This document shows, one piece after another, positions 47,881 through 59,639 of a stretch of 64,000 nucleotides of DNA. The stretch covers positions 7,846,501-7,910,500 of the forward strand of contig OY821775.1 in the NCBI GenBank assembly GCA_963682175.1, given 5' to 3'. The position numbers and the translations under genes are program-made. The stretch is from Triglochin maritima (lineage: Eukaryota; Streptophyta; Magnoliopsida; Alismatales; Juncaginaceae). Below the pieces are notes generated by a model, which was not told the origin of the DNA, did no database searches, and saw nothing but the letters and a program-made list of their open reading frames with translations. Every line of letters begins with the position of its first letter. The first letter of the stretch is position 1.

Positions 47881-50315
47881 TTGACTTTACGAAAAAATAA
47901 TATTTTTCAAGCTAAAACTTATTTCTGACCACAACCACCCACCCGCATTCAAAACCCACGTGGCGAAGGGAGTTAGCGGGAAATGTGGGCTGCAGTAGTC
48001 CCGGGAAATGGACACGTCAGCAAACGGTGGGTCTTTTAAGTTGGGCCCATAAGATCCAGATGCCGGAGGTATATTCGGCATAAAAGAGAGGTATCATCTC
48101 CTGTCGAATATTCCTCAGCATATTACTTTCGCCGCGGCAGCAGCGGCGTTTTTCTATTTCCCATTGGATTCTCAACGCTGGAGAATGACATTGGATTTGA
48201 CCTTATTTACGAATTCGCCATTCCATTGGGTATTTTGCACTCCCACAATTGTCTACATTATTGAGCTATCTAGTTTATTAATTGCTCTTGCTTCTTAACG
48301 ACACCCTTGACTTAAAATCGGAGCTTGCATTTAACGAGTATGCACGTGTATTTTAATTTATGTATTAATGTTTTATTGCACAATTTTAACATTTAAGTTT
48401 TAACTTTATTGTTTACTGTTATCAAGTTTACAAATTACAAGCATATACTTAAATTGATTAGGATTGGATGAAGATGCTTTTTATTGGGCACTAGATGGAT
48501 CAAAATCGAAATTTAGAATTCGCAATCCGACTGATTCACACCACGAGGCACCAAACTAACTGATCCTGACCGGATGGGCTCGGCCAGTGATCATCAAAAA
48601 ATTGACATGTACCGGTCCTCAAGTTTCACGTTTTAGAAAATGTATTACTTTTCTGAAATTTGTGTTTTACATGTGGACTCGATCAAATGAACTTACAACA
48701 ATCATGTAATGACAGTTTACTCTTAACACTCTATGTTGTCTGAGTTCCAACTGGTCGATTTAGAGATGCACGATTGGACTTAACATGACACGGGTTGAGA
48801 TACTAATGGGTTGACTTTTAAAAACATATTAAAATTGTCAATTCTAATTTGAATGATGTGGAACTAATTGGGAAGAGTTGGCAGGTTAACTCTAACCATC
48901 TATACCTAAATTTGTCCTTGAAGTTTCAGTAAGCTCAAAACAATAAACTGATTTAGATCAGTTTATTGTTCCTAAAAGTGACATCAAATTTTTAGCCTAA
49001 ACTTGATCATTCATTGAAGTATCATAACACATCAACTTGGAAAGCACATAAACTTGATTCCCCTCGATATGATAAAGGCATAGGCTACTAATAAAAAGAT
49101 GTGATAACATTGACTTCTTTTGCAATATTGCATGGTGCGACCAAGTTAAATCAAATTGATTTGCCATGTTGCAAAACAATTTTAAGTAGCCATCAATCGT
49201 GATATATGAACATAAAAGGTAAGTAATGTGGAATTCGTTTCAAATGATCGATACTGACAAGTTGACAACGATTATAATCACATATCCACCTTTAGAACTT
49301 TAAGTTTCAACCTAGCAATTTATTGCCTTACTTTATGTGATTATGTCATTAGTTATTTTTGCTATTCTCTCACAATTCCTTCCGTTTTTCCATACCCATT
49401 AGATGGAGAGAAAATAACTAAAAACACAAGAAAAAAGAACTACCACTTAAATTTTTTGTCCTTCAAGTTTGATTGTATCTCATAAAAAAACGATGATTTT
49501 AATTTTGTACACTTTCTAATTTTCAAGAGAAAGTCATACCACATCTTACATAAGCATCGTTGTCTCCATTGTCGTCTTCCTACGTATAAGTTGTAAGCAA
49601 AACGAAGTCATAAATAACTAATTGATCATCCTTACCATCCTCATTTCATCATTAATGTTATGAACCGACGATCTAAATTCATAAGTGTAAAATTTTCACC
49701 CGCTGATTGAATAATACATCACCATTACGAAACAGGTTGTAATTGTAAACGTAATCACTCACTTTATATATGTATAGATTTGATATTTAACTAGTGCCAA
49801 AGTAACAACAAGCGCGTCAATTAATATTTCAACAACACATCCATAAAGTCCTAACCGCGTGGGAAATTTTCTGGGAAATTCTCCAAAGACAACCCAATTT
49901 GCAAGAATCGGACCCAAGTTTAACCCCCACGTCCCGTTGAGAAATTCGATCTTTGTATGTATAATAACAATTATCTGAGTTTAACTAACCAGCTACTACT
50001 ACCAAAAGTGGTGTCGAGAATTTAGGTTGGAGAAGTCGAAATCTATAATAAAAATTCGTTGGTACAAATTAAAAAAAGATCAAAAGTTAAAAGAGTCAAA
50101 TATTTACTGAATTGCTAAACATCGTCCCAAAATTACTTAAATCGTCCATTGAAATTACCATTTTGCCATTCTCTCATTTCTACTGCTATAACGCGACATT
50201 TTACCCTCCTATCACACATCTCTCTTCATCTTCCTCTTATAATCATAAAAAAATGTTTTGGAGGTCAGTAATGAGCCAACGGACGCCCCAATGTACTCGA
50301 ATCTGGTAAAACATC
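47881..50315. other. Intergenic, no gene seen
   Basis: Mostly AT-rich, with a short GC-richer island at about 47930-48180. The frames at 47887-48081 and 48997-49179 show no domain. Confidence 0.35.
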
Positions 50316-50316
50316 T

Positions 50317-50589
50317 AATATCTTTTTAATAAAAAAATAATGGGCGTCCGACGGAGCCGCCCCACGTAGGAGGGGGCGTCTGGGTAAGACGCCTCCCCCA
50401 TAGGGGAGGCGTTTTACCCAGATGCCCCGCCTATGGGGGATGCGTTTTACCCAGACGCCCCACCCATGGGACGAGCGTCTGTGTAAGACGCCTCCCCATG
50501 GGGGAGGCGTCTTACCCAGACGCCCCCTCCTACGTGGGGCGGCTCCGTCGGACACCCGTATTTTTTTATTATTTTTTAAAAAGATAATT
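50317..50589. mobile_element. GC-rich foldback element 1
   Basis: The left arm (GGGCGTCCGACGGAGCCGCC, then CACGTAGGAGGGGGCGTCTG) is matched almost perfectly by its complement on the right side, and the symmetry extends into flanking AT-rich ends (ATATCTTTTTAA / TTAAAAAGATA). The centre carries further GAGGCGTnTTACCCAGACGCC units in both directions. The overlapping frames at 50265-50607 on both strands are artefacts of this palindrome. Confidence 0.85.
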
Positions 50590-50916
50590 GATTATAAATT
50601 TAGATAATTGTTAAATTAATTAATTAATTAATAAGTTAATAATTACTATATTCGGATGACTGATACCCCTTCAGTAAGCGAGACCCCCGAACGACCTGTC
50701 GATGTGATATTTGTATTTGTAAGTCATGATGTTTTATCGCGGGGGGATTTTGGATCTTAAAAAATGTTGGATCTGGATTTTTTTTGAATCTTTATCACTT
50801 GCAAAAAAACTCATTGTAATCCGACCGGTTACCACCGAAAACTTGCAAAGAAACGTCAAATAATTTGAGATAACACACCGTATAATTTTAATTTGACAAA
50901 AAAATTAAAAAAACAG

Positions 50917-51092
50917 GACGTCTGGCTAAGACGCATGTACCATCGTGGAGGCGTCGGGCTAAGACACCTCCACCATGGTTGAGGCGTCTGGCTAGACCAT
51001 GGTATAGGTGTCTGGCTAAGACGCATGTACCATCGTGGAGGCGTCTTAGCCAGACGCCTCCACGATGGTACAGGCGTCTTAGCCAGACGTCC
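50917..51092. mobile_element. Foldback element 2, related to foldback 1
   Basis: It starts GGACGTCTGGCTAAGACGC and ends with the complement GCGTCTTAGCCAGACGTCC. Between are GTACCATCGTGGAGGCGTC and its inverse. The core unit GAGGCGTCTTAGCCAGACGCC differs by two bases from GAGGCGTCTTACCCAGACGCC of foldback 1 about 400 bases away. Confidence 0.85.
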
Positions 51093-51739
51093 GAGTCGGA
51101 AAAAAAATTCACCTCTGTTACTTCGCCTGATTTAGGTGTTTCGCCAGATATTTTCGTGGTGTTCGTACTAGGAATGTTAGTAAAACTGAGTCAAAAACCT
51201 TGTTTAAAGACATGAGACGATATGAGTATTAAATATATTGTTAAGGGCAATTTGGTAATTTGAAGGGACGATTTAAATAGTTTTGGGACGACGTTTAGTA
51301 GTTCCCAATATTTAAGGATCTTTATAAATTAAGCAAAATCTAAAATCCAAGGAATTGAAATTCTTTTAAGGATCTTTAAATTTGTAAGTGGATGAAAAAT
51401 GACTTTTGAATATACTAGTATAGTACCGTTCTTTAATAATCGTAAAAACAACAACGACCAACAAACTGTAATTCCATTCGTCCTACCAAAAAATCAGACA
51501 AACACAAAATTACAATATATTTTGCCCAAATTGTGCAAAGAGAAGAATAGAAAAACCCAAAATCCAAGCAACACAAAATTACAGGATATCTTACGCAATC
51601 TGTCCAGAAAGAAGAAGAAGAAAAAAACATAAACGCAATGGCCGAAAGGTAAATAAGCAGAAGAAGAGGGTCGTGACTCGTGAAAGGAGGAAAAGAGCTG
51701 TAACTGTGGAAAAACATCTAAATAATGAGAGAGAAAATG

Positions 51740-52919
51740 TGGGCGTGGTGGCGTTGGAGACTCTGAAGCAGTACAAAAGGAGAAGAACCCTTCTCTCCAC
51801 GCAGACCAGAAACAAAGACCAGACCTCTTCTCCTAACTTTTCTTCCTTTCCTTTCCCATCTTCACCCAAATTCCATTCCCAAACACAAACCCATACTCGA
51901 TTTTCGCGTGTTTCGTCCAGAGAAGGTAACGTTCTTTCTGTTTATTCCCCTTTCCTCCGGGTTGTGGGTTTCGTGCGTTTTTTATGTGTTTTTCATTTTT
52001 GGGTTTGGTTGAGGAGTTTGGGAGGAAATGGTTGTGTTTGACGGAAATGGAAGTTTTTTTTTCTTTTTTTCTTATGGGTTCGGATTGGGATGAGAGAATT
52101 TGGTCGTGGGTTTTGGTTTTTTGTTTTAAAAATCTGATTTTGATTGGTGGGTCGGTTTTGTATTTGGGTTTCGTTTGTTGTAATTTTTGGGTTCAATTGG
52201 TGCATGCATGTTTGAGATTGGAGATGCATGTCGGTGTGTATTGGTTTGCTTTGCTTTGTTGAAGATTCATCCGTTGGTTTTTGGAATTCAATTGTGTACG
52301 AGACAGAAGGTTTTTGTTTGTTTTTTCTTTCTTTTTTATTGTGCCTATCTTGTTCAATTTATTTATTTATTTTTGTTTCCCTTAAGATTTGATTATCGGA
52401 GCATAAAGTTTTTGCGTGTCATGTTCTGGTTAGAACCTAAGAACCATCAGCACAGGATGGAGGAGGAAAGGATTTAGTGGTTGGAATTTAAAATTTAGTT
52501 CAGTTTTCTGAAGTTGATTTTGTATTTTTTTTCTCTCTCTCTTGAGGGTAGTTGTGATTGGCTTCCTTTTCTTGCACTCGTCGTCCACTTTTGCTTGTCA
52601 CCATCTTGCTTTTGCTGGAATTCATTGCTAAGAGATGTTTTTGGGTCAAACTTATTATATCTTTGTGGTTTATCAGCAAATTCGGATAAACAGTTGAAGT
52701 GTTTAATTATATGATACCACAATGTTTCTTAATTTTTAATATCTATGTCTTATTTGGATAAATTATTTAGGAAAGTAAAGCATCACAATTCCTTATACTT
52801 CCTGTTATGTTGCTGTACAGATTATAAACCACCTTAGTTTGGTTGGTAAAGTTTAAAAGAGATCAATTCATCCAAGAATTGACTGTTCAAGCCGGTGCCA
52901 TAGTTGAAACGTTTCGGTC
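51740..52919 (+). promoter_or_regulatory. Probable 5' UTR exon, UTR intron and leader of the G3P transporter gene
   Basis: A CT-rich leader ends at 51925 with GAAG|GTAAC. The following T-rich stretch looks like an intron, and a candidate acceptor TGTACAG ends at 52820. No ATG occurs between 52821 and the start at 52920. Overlapping short frames here show no domain. Confidence 0.5.
52829..52898 (+). repeat. SINE-like head just upstream of the G3P transporter ATG
   Basis: TTAGTTTGGTTGGTAAAG (A-box-like) and GTTCAAGCC (B-box-like) lie ~45 bases apart, 22 bases before the start codon, so this piece is probably part of the transcribed leader. No cloverleaf can be drawn. Confidence 0.4.
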
Positions 52920-54584
52920 ATGAGATCGGTGGATGAAGAAAGAATTGAGACCGAGAAGACACCCCGTAAACCTCTGGGCATTTGTTTCTCTGAATTTGTC
53001 ACCAAGTCTACCGTCCGCTTCAGAACTTACCAAGCCATTGTACTTATTCTCACATTCTTCGCGTATGCCAGCTACCATGCGACTAGGAAAACCACAAGCA
53101 TTGTTAAGAGTGCTCTTGACCCTGCTTCGTCTAAGCTGGGCTCCGTCCCCTGGCCTGGGGCTAATTTTCTAAAACCAGCCCGCCAGTTGCAAGAGAATTC
53201 GGCCCTGAAGAGTGGTTGGGCGCCTTTCAATGGTTCAGATGGGCAGGCAATGTTGGGCCAAATTGACTTGGCTTTTCTTGCTACCTACTCGCTTGGGATG
53301 TATTTTTCTGGTCATTTAGGCGACCGGATGAATCTAAGAATCTTCTTGACGATTGGAATGATTGGAACCGGGATCTTCACTTCCCTGTTTGGGGTCGGAT
53401 ATTGGCTAAACATTCATAGCTTCAATTACTTCCTCGGAGTTCAGGTGCTAGCTGGTATGTTCCAATCGACAGGATGGCCATCGGTTGTGGCAGTCCTGGG
53501 AAACTGGTTTGGAAAAAGCAAAAGGGGTCTAATTATGGGAATTTGGAATGCCCATACCTCCGTTGGCAACATTGCCGGTTCACTGATTGCTTCAGCATTG
53601 CTTTCACACGGGTGGGGCTGGTCCTTCGTTGTTCCCGGTTTTCTGATAGTCGTCGTTGGTCTTGCGGTATATCTCTTCTTACCCGTTAGCCCTGAGGCTG
53701 TTGGAGTTGAGGAACAAGAAGAAGATGAGTCTTTGAAGTCTGATAAGAATGAAACCACCGTGCCACTATTGAGAGAGAGATGTGAAACCAAGGAGAAAGC
53801 AGTCGGTTTCCTTGAGGCTTGGAGGATTCCTGGTGTTGCACCATTTGCTCTTTGCCTTTTCTTCTCGAAGTTGGTGGCATATACTTTCCTCTACTGGCTT
53901 CCCTTTTACATCAGCCATAATGGTAAGCTTTTATCCTTGAAAGCTGTATTTTGATTGCTCGTGTAAAAAAATATGATGGTCTTTGAAAGAGGTTCTGATG
54001 GAATTGTTATTTTTCTTGCAGCAATTGATGGGGAATATTTATCTGATTCTTCTGCTGGGACCCTGTCCACCTTATTTGATGTTGGAGGCGTCGTCGGAGG
54101 GATCTTAGCTGGTCACATTTCCGACCATCTCGATGCCCGAGCTATCACAGCCGCAAGCTTCATGTACTGTGCAATTCCAGCTCTCTTCTTTTACAGGATA
54201 TACGGAAGCATTTCCATATATTGGAATATTGCCCTCATGTTTGTGACTGGGATGTTTGTCAACGGCCCCTATGCTCTCATTACGACTGCTGTCTCAGCTG
54301 ACCTTGGCACTCACAGCTCACTTAATGGAAATTCTCGAGCATTGGCAACTGTGACTGCCATCATTGATGGAACAGGTTCTGTTGGTGCCGCAATTGGACC
54401 TCTAGTAACGGGCTACATTTCCGCCAACAGTTGGAATGACGTTTTCACAATGCTTATGATAGCAGCACTCGTTGCTGGGCTGCTCCTGACTAAGCTTGTC
54501 ATTGCAGAGATACACTCAAAGATCGAGGCGTCGAGATACAACACCAATGCCAATCTAGCAAGGCCAAATTCTGCTGAAGTATGA
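52920..54584 (+). CDS. G3Pp: Glycerol-3-phosphate transporter (SLC37/OPA family permease)
   Basis: Two exons, 52920-53922 and 54022-54584, join in frame to 521 residues, the usual length for plant G3Pp proteins. It is a Major Facilitator with about twelve membrane segments split by a central acidic loop ([12 protein letters not shown]). Family blocks seen are [20 protein letters not shown] near residue 35, [16 protein letters not shown] after TM3, [39 protein letters not shown] and, in exon 2, [18 protein letters not shown] and [17 protein letters not shown]. Plant members are related to bacterial GlpT and are mostly induced by phosphate starvation; direction and substrate in planta are only partly known. 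The start is the first ATG, with no upstream in-frame ATG in the leader. Confidence 0.95.
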
Positions 54585-55891
54585 TGTCTATAGATGAAAG
54601 TGCGATTATGGCATCTGGTTGTGAAAGTATGGCTCATTCGGTTTTGGTTGCGATAACCAGTGATGATTGGGTCAATTGGTTCCTCTGGAATTATTTTGAG
54701 GAGACAAGATTCATGTGTGCCATATCTTCCTGAAATTTCCAATGATGTTACCAAAGACTCGAAGAGGAAGAAGCAAAATGTTGTGGTTTTTTTTTCTAGG
54801 TGTTTTTTTTGTGTAAATATGATTAGTTGTTGAATGCTTGGGGGTTCCTGAAACCCCAGAAAGAGGAACTTACATGCAATTGCAAAGATAGTTCATTCAA
54901 TGTTAATGATTCAAGGGTTGGCTTTCATATTTCAGCTTCTTGCAGTTTCCAGAATCCAGAGAGCCCCACGAGGGAAAGCAACTCCGCAAAAGCGACAACA
55001 GCTTTGTATATTACCTATCATGATACCGATTTATGAATAGCTTTCCTTAACCACGTCTCTGAATTTGGCCACACGATTATCCTCTGGATACTTGTTTCCA
55101 TGTGAGCTGGAGGCCAGTCTAAACTCTCAGATCAAACCATTATTTGACACCTCCCACCCACCTAATGTAAGCCTTAAGAAAATCTTATTGCCGAAAGCTT
55201 CGGAGGAAGTTGTGAAAGCAAACTTTGGTTTGACTCTTGAATTAAGGACTTTTGACGACAATGTGGTTAGAATTGATTATGAATATGCAATAAAAAAGCA
55301 GACAAACAAATTTCGTCCTCATTTTCTTCCCGATGCATTTCATTTTCCCCATTTTGTTGTAACATGGTTTGTGTTTACTCGTTCGAGAATATAACTTGTT
55401 GAGGAGAAAAACATGGATGGTGCAGCGGAACGCAGATTTAAGCTGAAACTCGGTTTAGTGGTACGTCTTCAATAAGAACATGTGATCTTCTCTCAAGATC
55501 CTTCACAAAACCACCTTAACCTGTCAACTTCAGAAACGGAATCCGGAATGCCACGCCATGACTCCACAATGCCTTTCGGCTACTGTACAACATGAATCCA
55601 ATTGAAATAGGAGCCACACGAGCTCTTCGTAAAGGAGTGGCTGAAGTAGAAGGACCGAAGTTGGAATTAAATAACCATTCATTGAAACACCAAACAAACC
55701 CGACAAATTTAAACACGCGTTCACAACTTTAAATCCAGAATCAGAAATATTCATCAAAACGACAGTCAGGAGAAACATCTACCTTGCAATTTCAAGTGCA
55801 CACGGCAAAACAAATCCCTGCATTTTAGCTACATTTGACAATGACCGTAAACTTGCGCTGTAAGCATGGCCTACTGTATGTACGTATTTTA
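54585..55891. other. 3' flank of the transporter gene; no further gene seen
   Basis: Begins with the transporter 3' UTR. Frames at 54827-55036, 55065-55394 and 55516-55778 lack domains or partners to splice to. Confidence 0.4.
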
Positions 55892-57800
55892 TGTTATATC
55901 CCTAACCCTATTTAGGGTGCTAACGGAGGTTTAAGGTGGTGTTTTGCTTTGGGAAGAGGGAGGATGACGCGAGGGGTATGGGTTGGGCCGTAGGGAGCTG
56001 TTGTGTGGGGGAAGGTTGCTGTGGAGATGGATTTTGGTTTTATAAACCAAATTCGTTCTCTTTTCTTCTTCTTCTTCCATTTTGCTGTCATCCCTCATCT
56101 CTCTCCTACGTTTTTCTCTCTTTTCTGCGAACCAATGAACGTTGCGGCAGCTCCAGCGGGTGGAGGCGAGCTTGGGGCAGCGGAGGTACGGACGTGAGGC
56201 ACGTTGGATCAGAGATTGCTGTCGGGTGACGACGTTGAGCAAAACTCCGACGTGTTCCGTTTTGCTTTTGAGGTGTGCCGATTCTTTAGTTGGTTTTGTT
56301 GTTCACCTATGTTGATGTGGAGTTGTGGTCAGTCGCTGGAGGTCGATCGGTGCCTTCGGGCAGTCAACCAGTTTAGTATTTTTGCCTGACTTTAACCAAC
56401 ACTGATCGAACGATGCCCTACGGCGGTTGACCGGTTGTGCTTGTGCTGGTGGGTTGGAGGACTGTGTGGAAGTTTTCGGTCGGACGGGACCCCTGAGCCG
56501 TTCGACCATTGCTTCGTATTTCGCTTGGACCGGACGTTGAGCATTCAAACGGTCGACCGTTCCTGACCTTTGGTCCGACCGGAACTTAAGTGAACTTATG
56601 ATATTTGTTTGACCGTTTTTATACTTGTTTGACCGATAGATGACTAGACTGCTAGGATGCCCCTGGTAGTTTTCGATCGACCGGGACCCCTGAGTCGGTT
56701 GATCGTTGGACTTGTATAATTTTGACTAGACTCCGGATTTTGACCCCGTATTCGGTCGACCGGTTTTAGATTGGTGTTCGACCGTTGAGACTTAAGTAAT
56801 GCGCAGAGAGTTCGACTGTTGCAGACTTTTGGTCGACCAAACCTATTGAGAACGGTTTACCAGATTGCCTATTTCGGTCGACCGTTTGTGCGCAGAACTG
56901 AATTCCTGGTCTGAGTGATGTGTCAACTCTATCCACGAAAACTCGTGTCCTCACTTAAAGCGTGAGCTAAGAGGTAACGACGGGTACGTTGCTCGTGTCT
57001 GCCCAGGAACCGCTGTATGGATACTTGGGATGTGCACCTCCGTTGTTGATGGATTGTGGTGTGGCGTGTTGTTTCTTGACTCTCTGTAGAGTAGCAGACC
57101 TAAGGGATTGCGGATCCCAATGCATGTTGATGCTTGGCTCTTGGAGCATGATGACCCTGCAGACTACGTTCTGGACCCGTCCGATGTTGTGCCGGACGTA
57201 TGTTGTACCGTCGATGTTGTGTCGGCTATGCCACCGAGGTTTGTGCCGACGATGTTCCAGCCTGTTGTGTCGTCCAATGTTGTGTCGACGATGCCGTCGA
57301 TGTTGTTCAGACGATGATTCCTCGATTGGGCACCTATCGGGGGATGGTTGGACCGACCGGGCTACAACTCTGTTAGGGTGGTGTAGACCACGTGGGTTCG
57401 TTTTGCGTAGAAGTACGGATGCTCCTCACCGTTCCCTTTGGCTCGAGTAGTCGAGTGTGGAGGTGCGTCGCGTACTGTCCGTAAGACCGTATGTGCCTAC
57501 GGTAGGTCTCCGAGGGAGACTCAATGTTGTTGCTGGATTGATGTCCTTGTTGATCCTTGAGGGTATTTATTTTTTGCTGTAGGATTGATGTCCTTGTTGA
57601 CCCTTGATGACATTTATTTGTTGTTGTAGGACTGATATCATGTTTTACCCTTGGAGAGGATTTGTAGCATTGCTGATGATGACATGATATGCTACTAGTA
57701 TGATATGTTCATTTACCGTACTGTTGCATTCATATAGGCGAGTTTGGCATACAGTGTTTCCTAATGGGAAGCTCAGACATTGTTTGATTCATGTTTCAGG
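55892..57800 (+). mobile_element. Non-coding repeat with CGGTCGACCG palindromes, copy 2 (LTR-like)
   Basis: It starts TGTTATATCCCTAACCC and follows copy 1 in order: a GGGTGCTAACGGAGGTTTAAG block, a pyrimidine-rich stretch, the GGTCGACCG array (about 56335-56890, for example 56550-56560), then an extra GATGTTGTG(T/C)CG tandem stretch (about 57180-57315), and the conserved end with TTTGGCATACAGTGTTTCCT and CATGTTTCAGG. It is inverted relative to copy 1 and ~370 bp longer. Frames such as 56989-57450 are repeat artefacts. Confidence 0.6.
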
Positions 57801-58060
57801 ACCACAGTAGGTTCTGTGGGGGTGATGACAGCGGGCGCGTAAATTCTGAAAATATGTTTTTATTTGTTTTGATTTTTGTGAATTTTTTTTATTTTTTACT
57901 CATGATTGATCTCCAAATGACGTGGAGGAGAGAGAATGTAGGGTGGATGAGGGTAGCACGGGCGTGGTTAAAGATATTTTTTGGTAGGTTGGGTGAGCTG
58001 ACGTAGCAGAATGAGAGCATGGCGAATGAGGTAGCCCATACATTGGTTATTTTTTGTCTT
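57801..58060 (-). mobile_element. MITE-like repeat, copy 3 of 4
   Basis: On the minus strand it shows CACGTCATTTGGAGATCAAT, then AAAATCAAAACAAATAAAAA, as in copies 2 and 4. Its outer end ATAACCAATGTATGGGCTACC resembles the start of copy 4 (ATAACCATACTTGGGTTACC). Confidence 0.5.
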
Positions 58061-59380
58061 AGTTTGATGTTGCAGAGGGATTCGAATCGGTTATGAATTT
58101 TTAGGAATTTTTTTTCCTAAAAATCAAATTGTCAATTCGAATGCGGTTCGGAACACATATTACTCGATGACCCTTATGCCTAACCTAAAACCATAAGTGA
58201 ATCAGAAAAATGAAAAAAAAACTAATTTAAGAAATTCATTAGAAAATCAATGGAATCAGACTGCTTGTAATATTATAAAAAACCGAAGGGTGTCTGATAG
58301 ATGATACTTTTATGTATTCGGTAGGTGATAAAGTGATAATGTAATTAGGTAAATACCAGTTGTGAAAACAATAGAAATTATAAAGAATTATTTGTCATAG
58401 TAAACCAACAAACATTAACTAATCTATCCATGTTCATTTTAGGAGAAAAAATTGGAGACATGTTTTACTTATTTAGCTTCAGAAAAATTAATTAAAATTT
58501 CAATAATTTTTTATGCACTATGACAGTATAATACACGTAACATTACATATAAGCTAAACGAGCCGAATTCAAGCTAAACGAGTTAAGCTGAGGCTTCACT
58601 CCTTTAACATACGAGCACAAAATTATGTTTAAATTCGGCTTATTTACTGTTCAAATCGATTTCGAGTCGAGCTTTATTGAATTGAGCTCGAACAAGCTAA
58701 TGAGTTTAAGCAAATATTGACAGCCCTAACTCCAATCATCCACCGGCAAACCCTCCTTGCCAGTTTCTCACTCCGGCAACCTCTTCTGAATGAGGTGGTC
58801 TTCACATTTGCTTAAAAAATTGAGGTAATCTTCTTCTTAGCCTCGTTGTGCTAACCTCTCATCACCATAATTTCTACAAAACAAGTAAACAATGTAAAAT
58901 TGATTGTTGATTCGGTTTGGAGTTTTGACGAGATCGTAGATTTATGTTAGAAACTGAAAATTAGATTGTATCGAATTTTACTACGATAGACATGGTCGAA
59001 AGTTTAAACCTCCCAACAATGTAAACCTTTATTCACTAATTGGATGACGACTTTCGATAAGAAAAAAAATTTGCATCAAAGATTTATGAATTTATTAGTT
59101 ATTTGGATTTTTATAGTCGAGTACATAACACATACACACCTATTTTTAGAGTTCAATCCGCAATGTCAATGCTACATAGAGACCGGGCATAGACTTTGGA
59201 TTTTGCCCGGTAAATATATACTAATTAGGATTTTGCCTCCCATTGAATTTTGAATTTCACGTAGTTAAATATACATCACCTAGATATTGTCTTCCCTCGG
59301 ACTTTTTTTAGAATGTCATTCGAATTGTGCTCGACTCAAAATCATAGAACTGCCCTATCCATCAGTTGGTGTAGTATTCT
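58061..59380. other. Intergenic with an inverted hAT-like end
   Basis: No gene seen. The stretch at 58545-58728 has repeated GAGCTCGAA / GCTAAACGAG units and ends TTGACAGCCCTA (58728), the complement of the TAGGGCTGTCAA end seen at 28969. No partner terminus was found. Confidence 0.35.
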
Positions 59381-59399
59381 AATTGGAACATCAAAGACA

Positions 59400-59635
59400 C
59401 GCTTGAGGTCCAAAAACCCGAAACCAACCGGTCCGGGTTTCGGTCCGGACTTCGGGATGGATTCGGGTTTCGGTCTGGTCCGAACTCGGTCCAAAACCCA
59501 AAAATTCCCACAAAAATTCGGTCTGGTCCGGGTTCGGTCCGGACCAAATCTGACCGGTCTGGTCTTCGATCCGGACCTGGAGAGCATCCGAGTCCGGTCC
59601 GGTCCGATCCGGGTCTGAACTGAAGCTCAGCCCTA
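59400..59635. repeat. TCCGGTCC / GGTTTCGG-rich repeat with hAT-like end
   Basis: A dense array of short CCGGTCCGG, GGTTCGGTCC and GGTCCGGACC motifs on both strands, ending CAGCCCTA at 59635. The CAGCCCTA end matches those at 58728 and, inverted, at 28211 and 28969. The four overlapping open frames are artefacts of the repeat. Confidence 0.65.
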
Positions 59636-59639
59636 GTCG

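Noticed and set aside
55065..55394. 109-codon plus-strand frame downstream of the transporter
   Set aside because: No domain, no hydrophobic or compositional sign of coding, and no neighbouring exons.
56989..57450. 153-codon plus-strand Cys/Arg-rich frame
   Set aside because: Derives from the GATGTTGTGTCG tandem stretch within the CGGTCGACCG repeat; composition is that of the repeat, not a protein.
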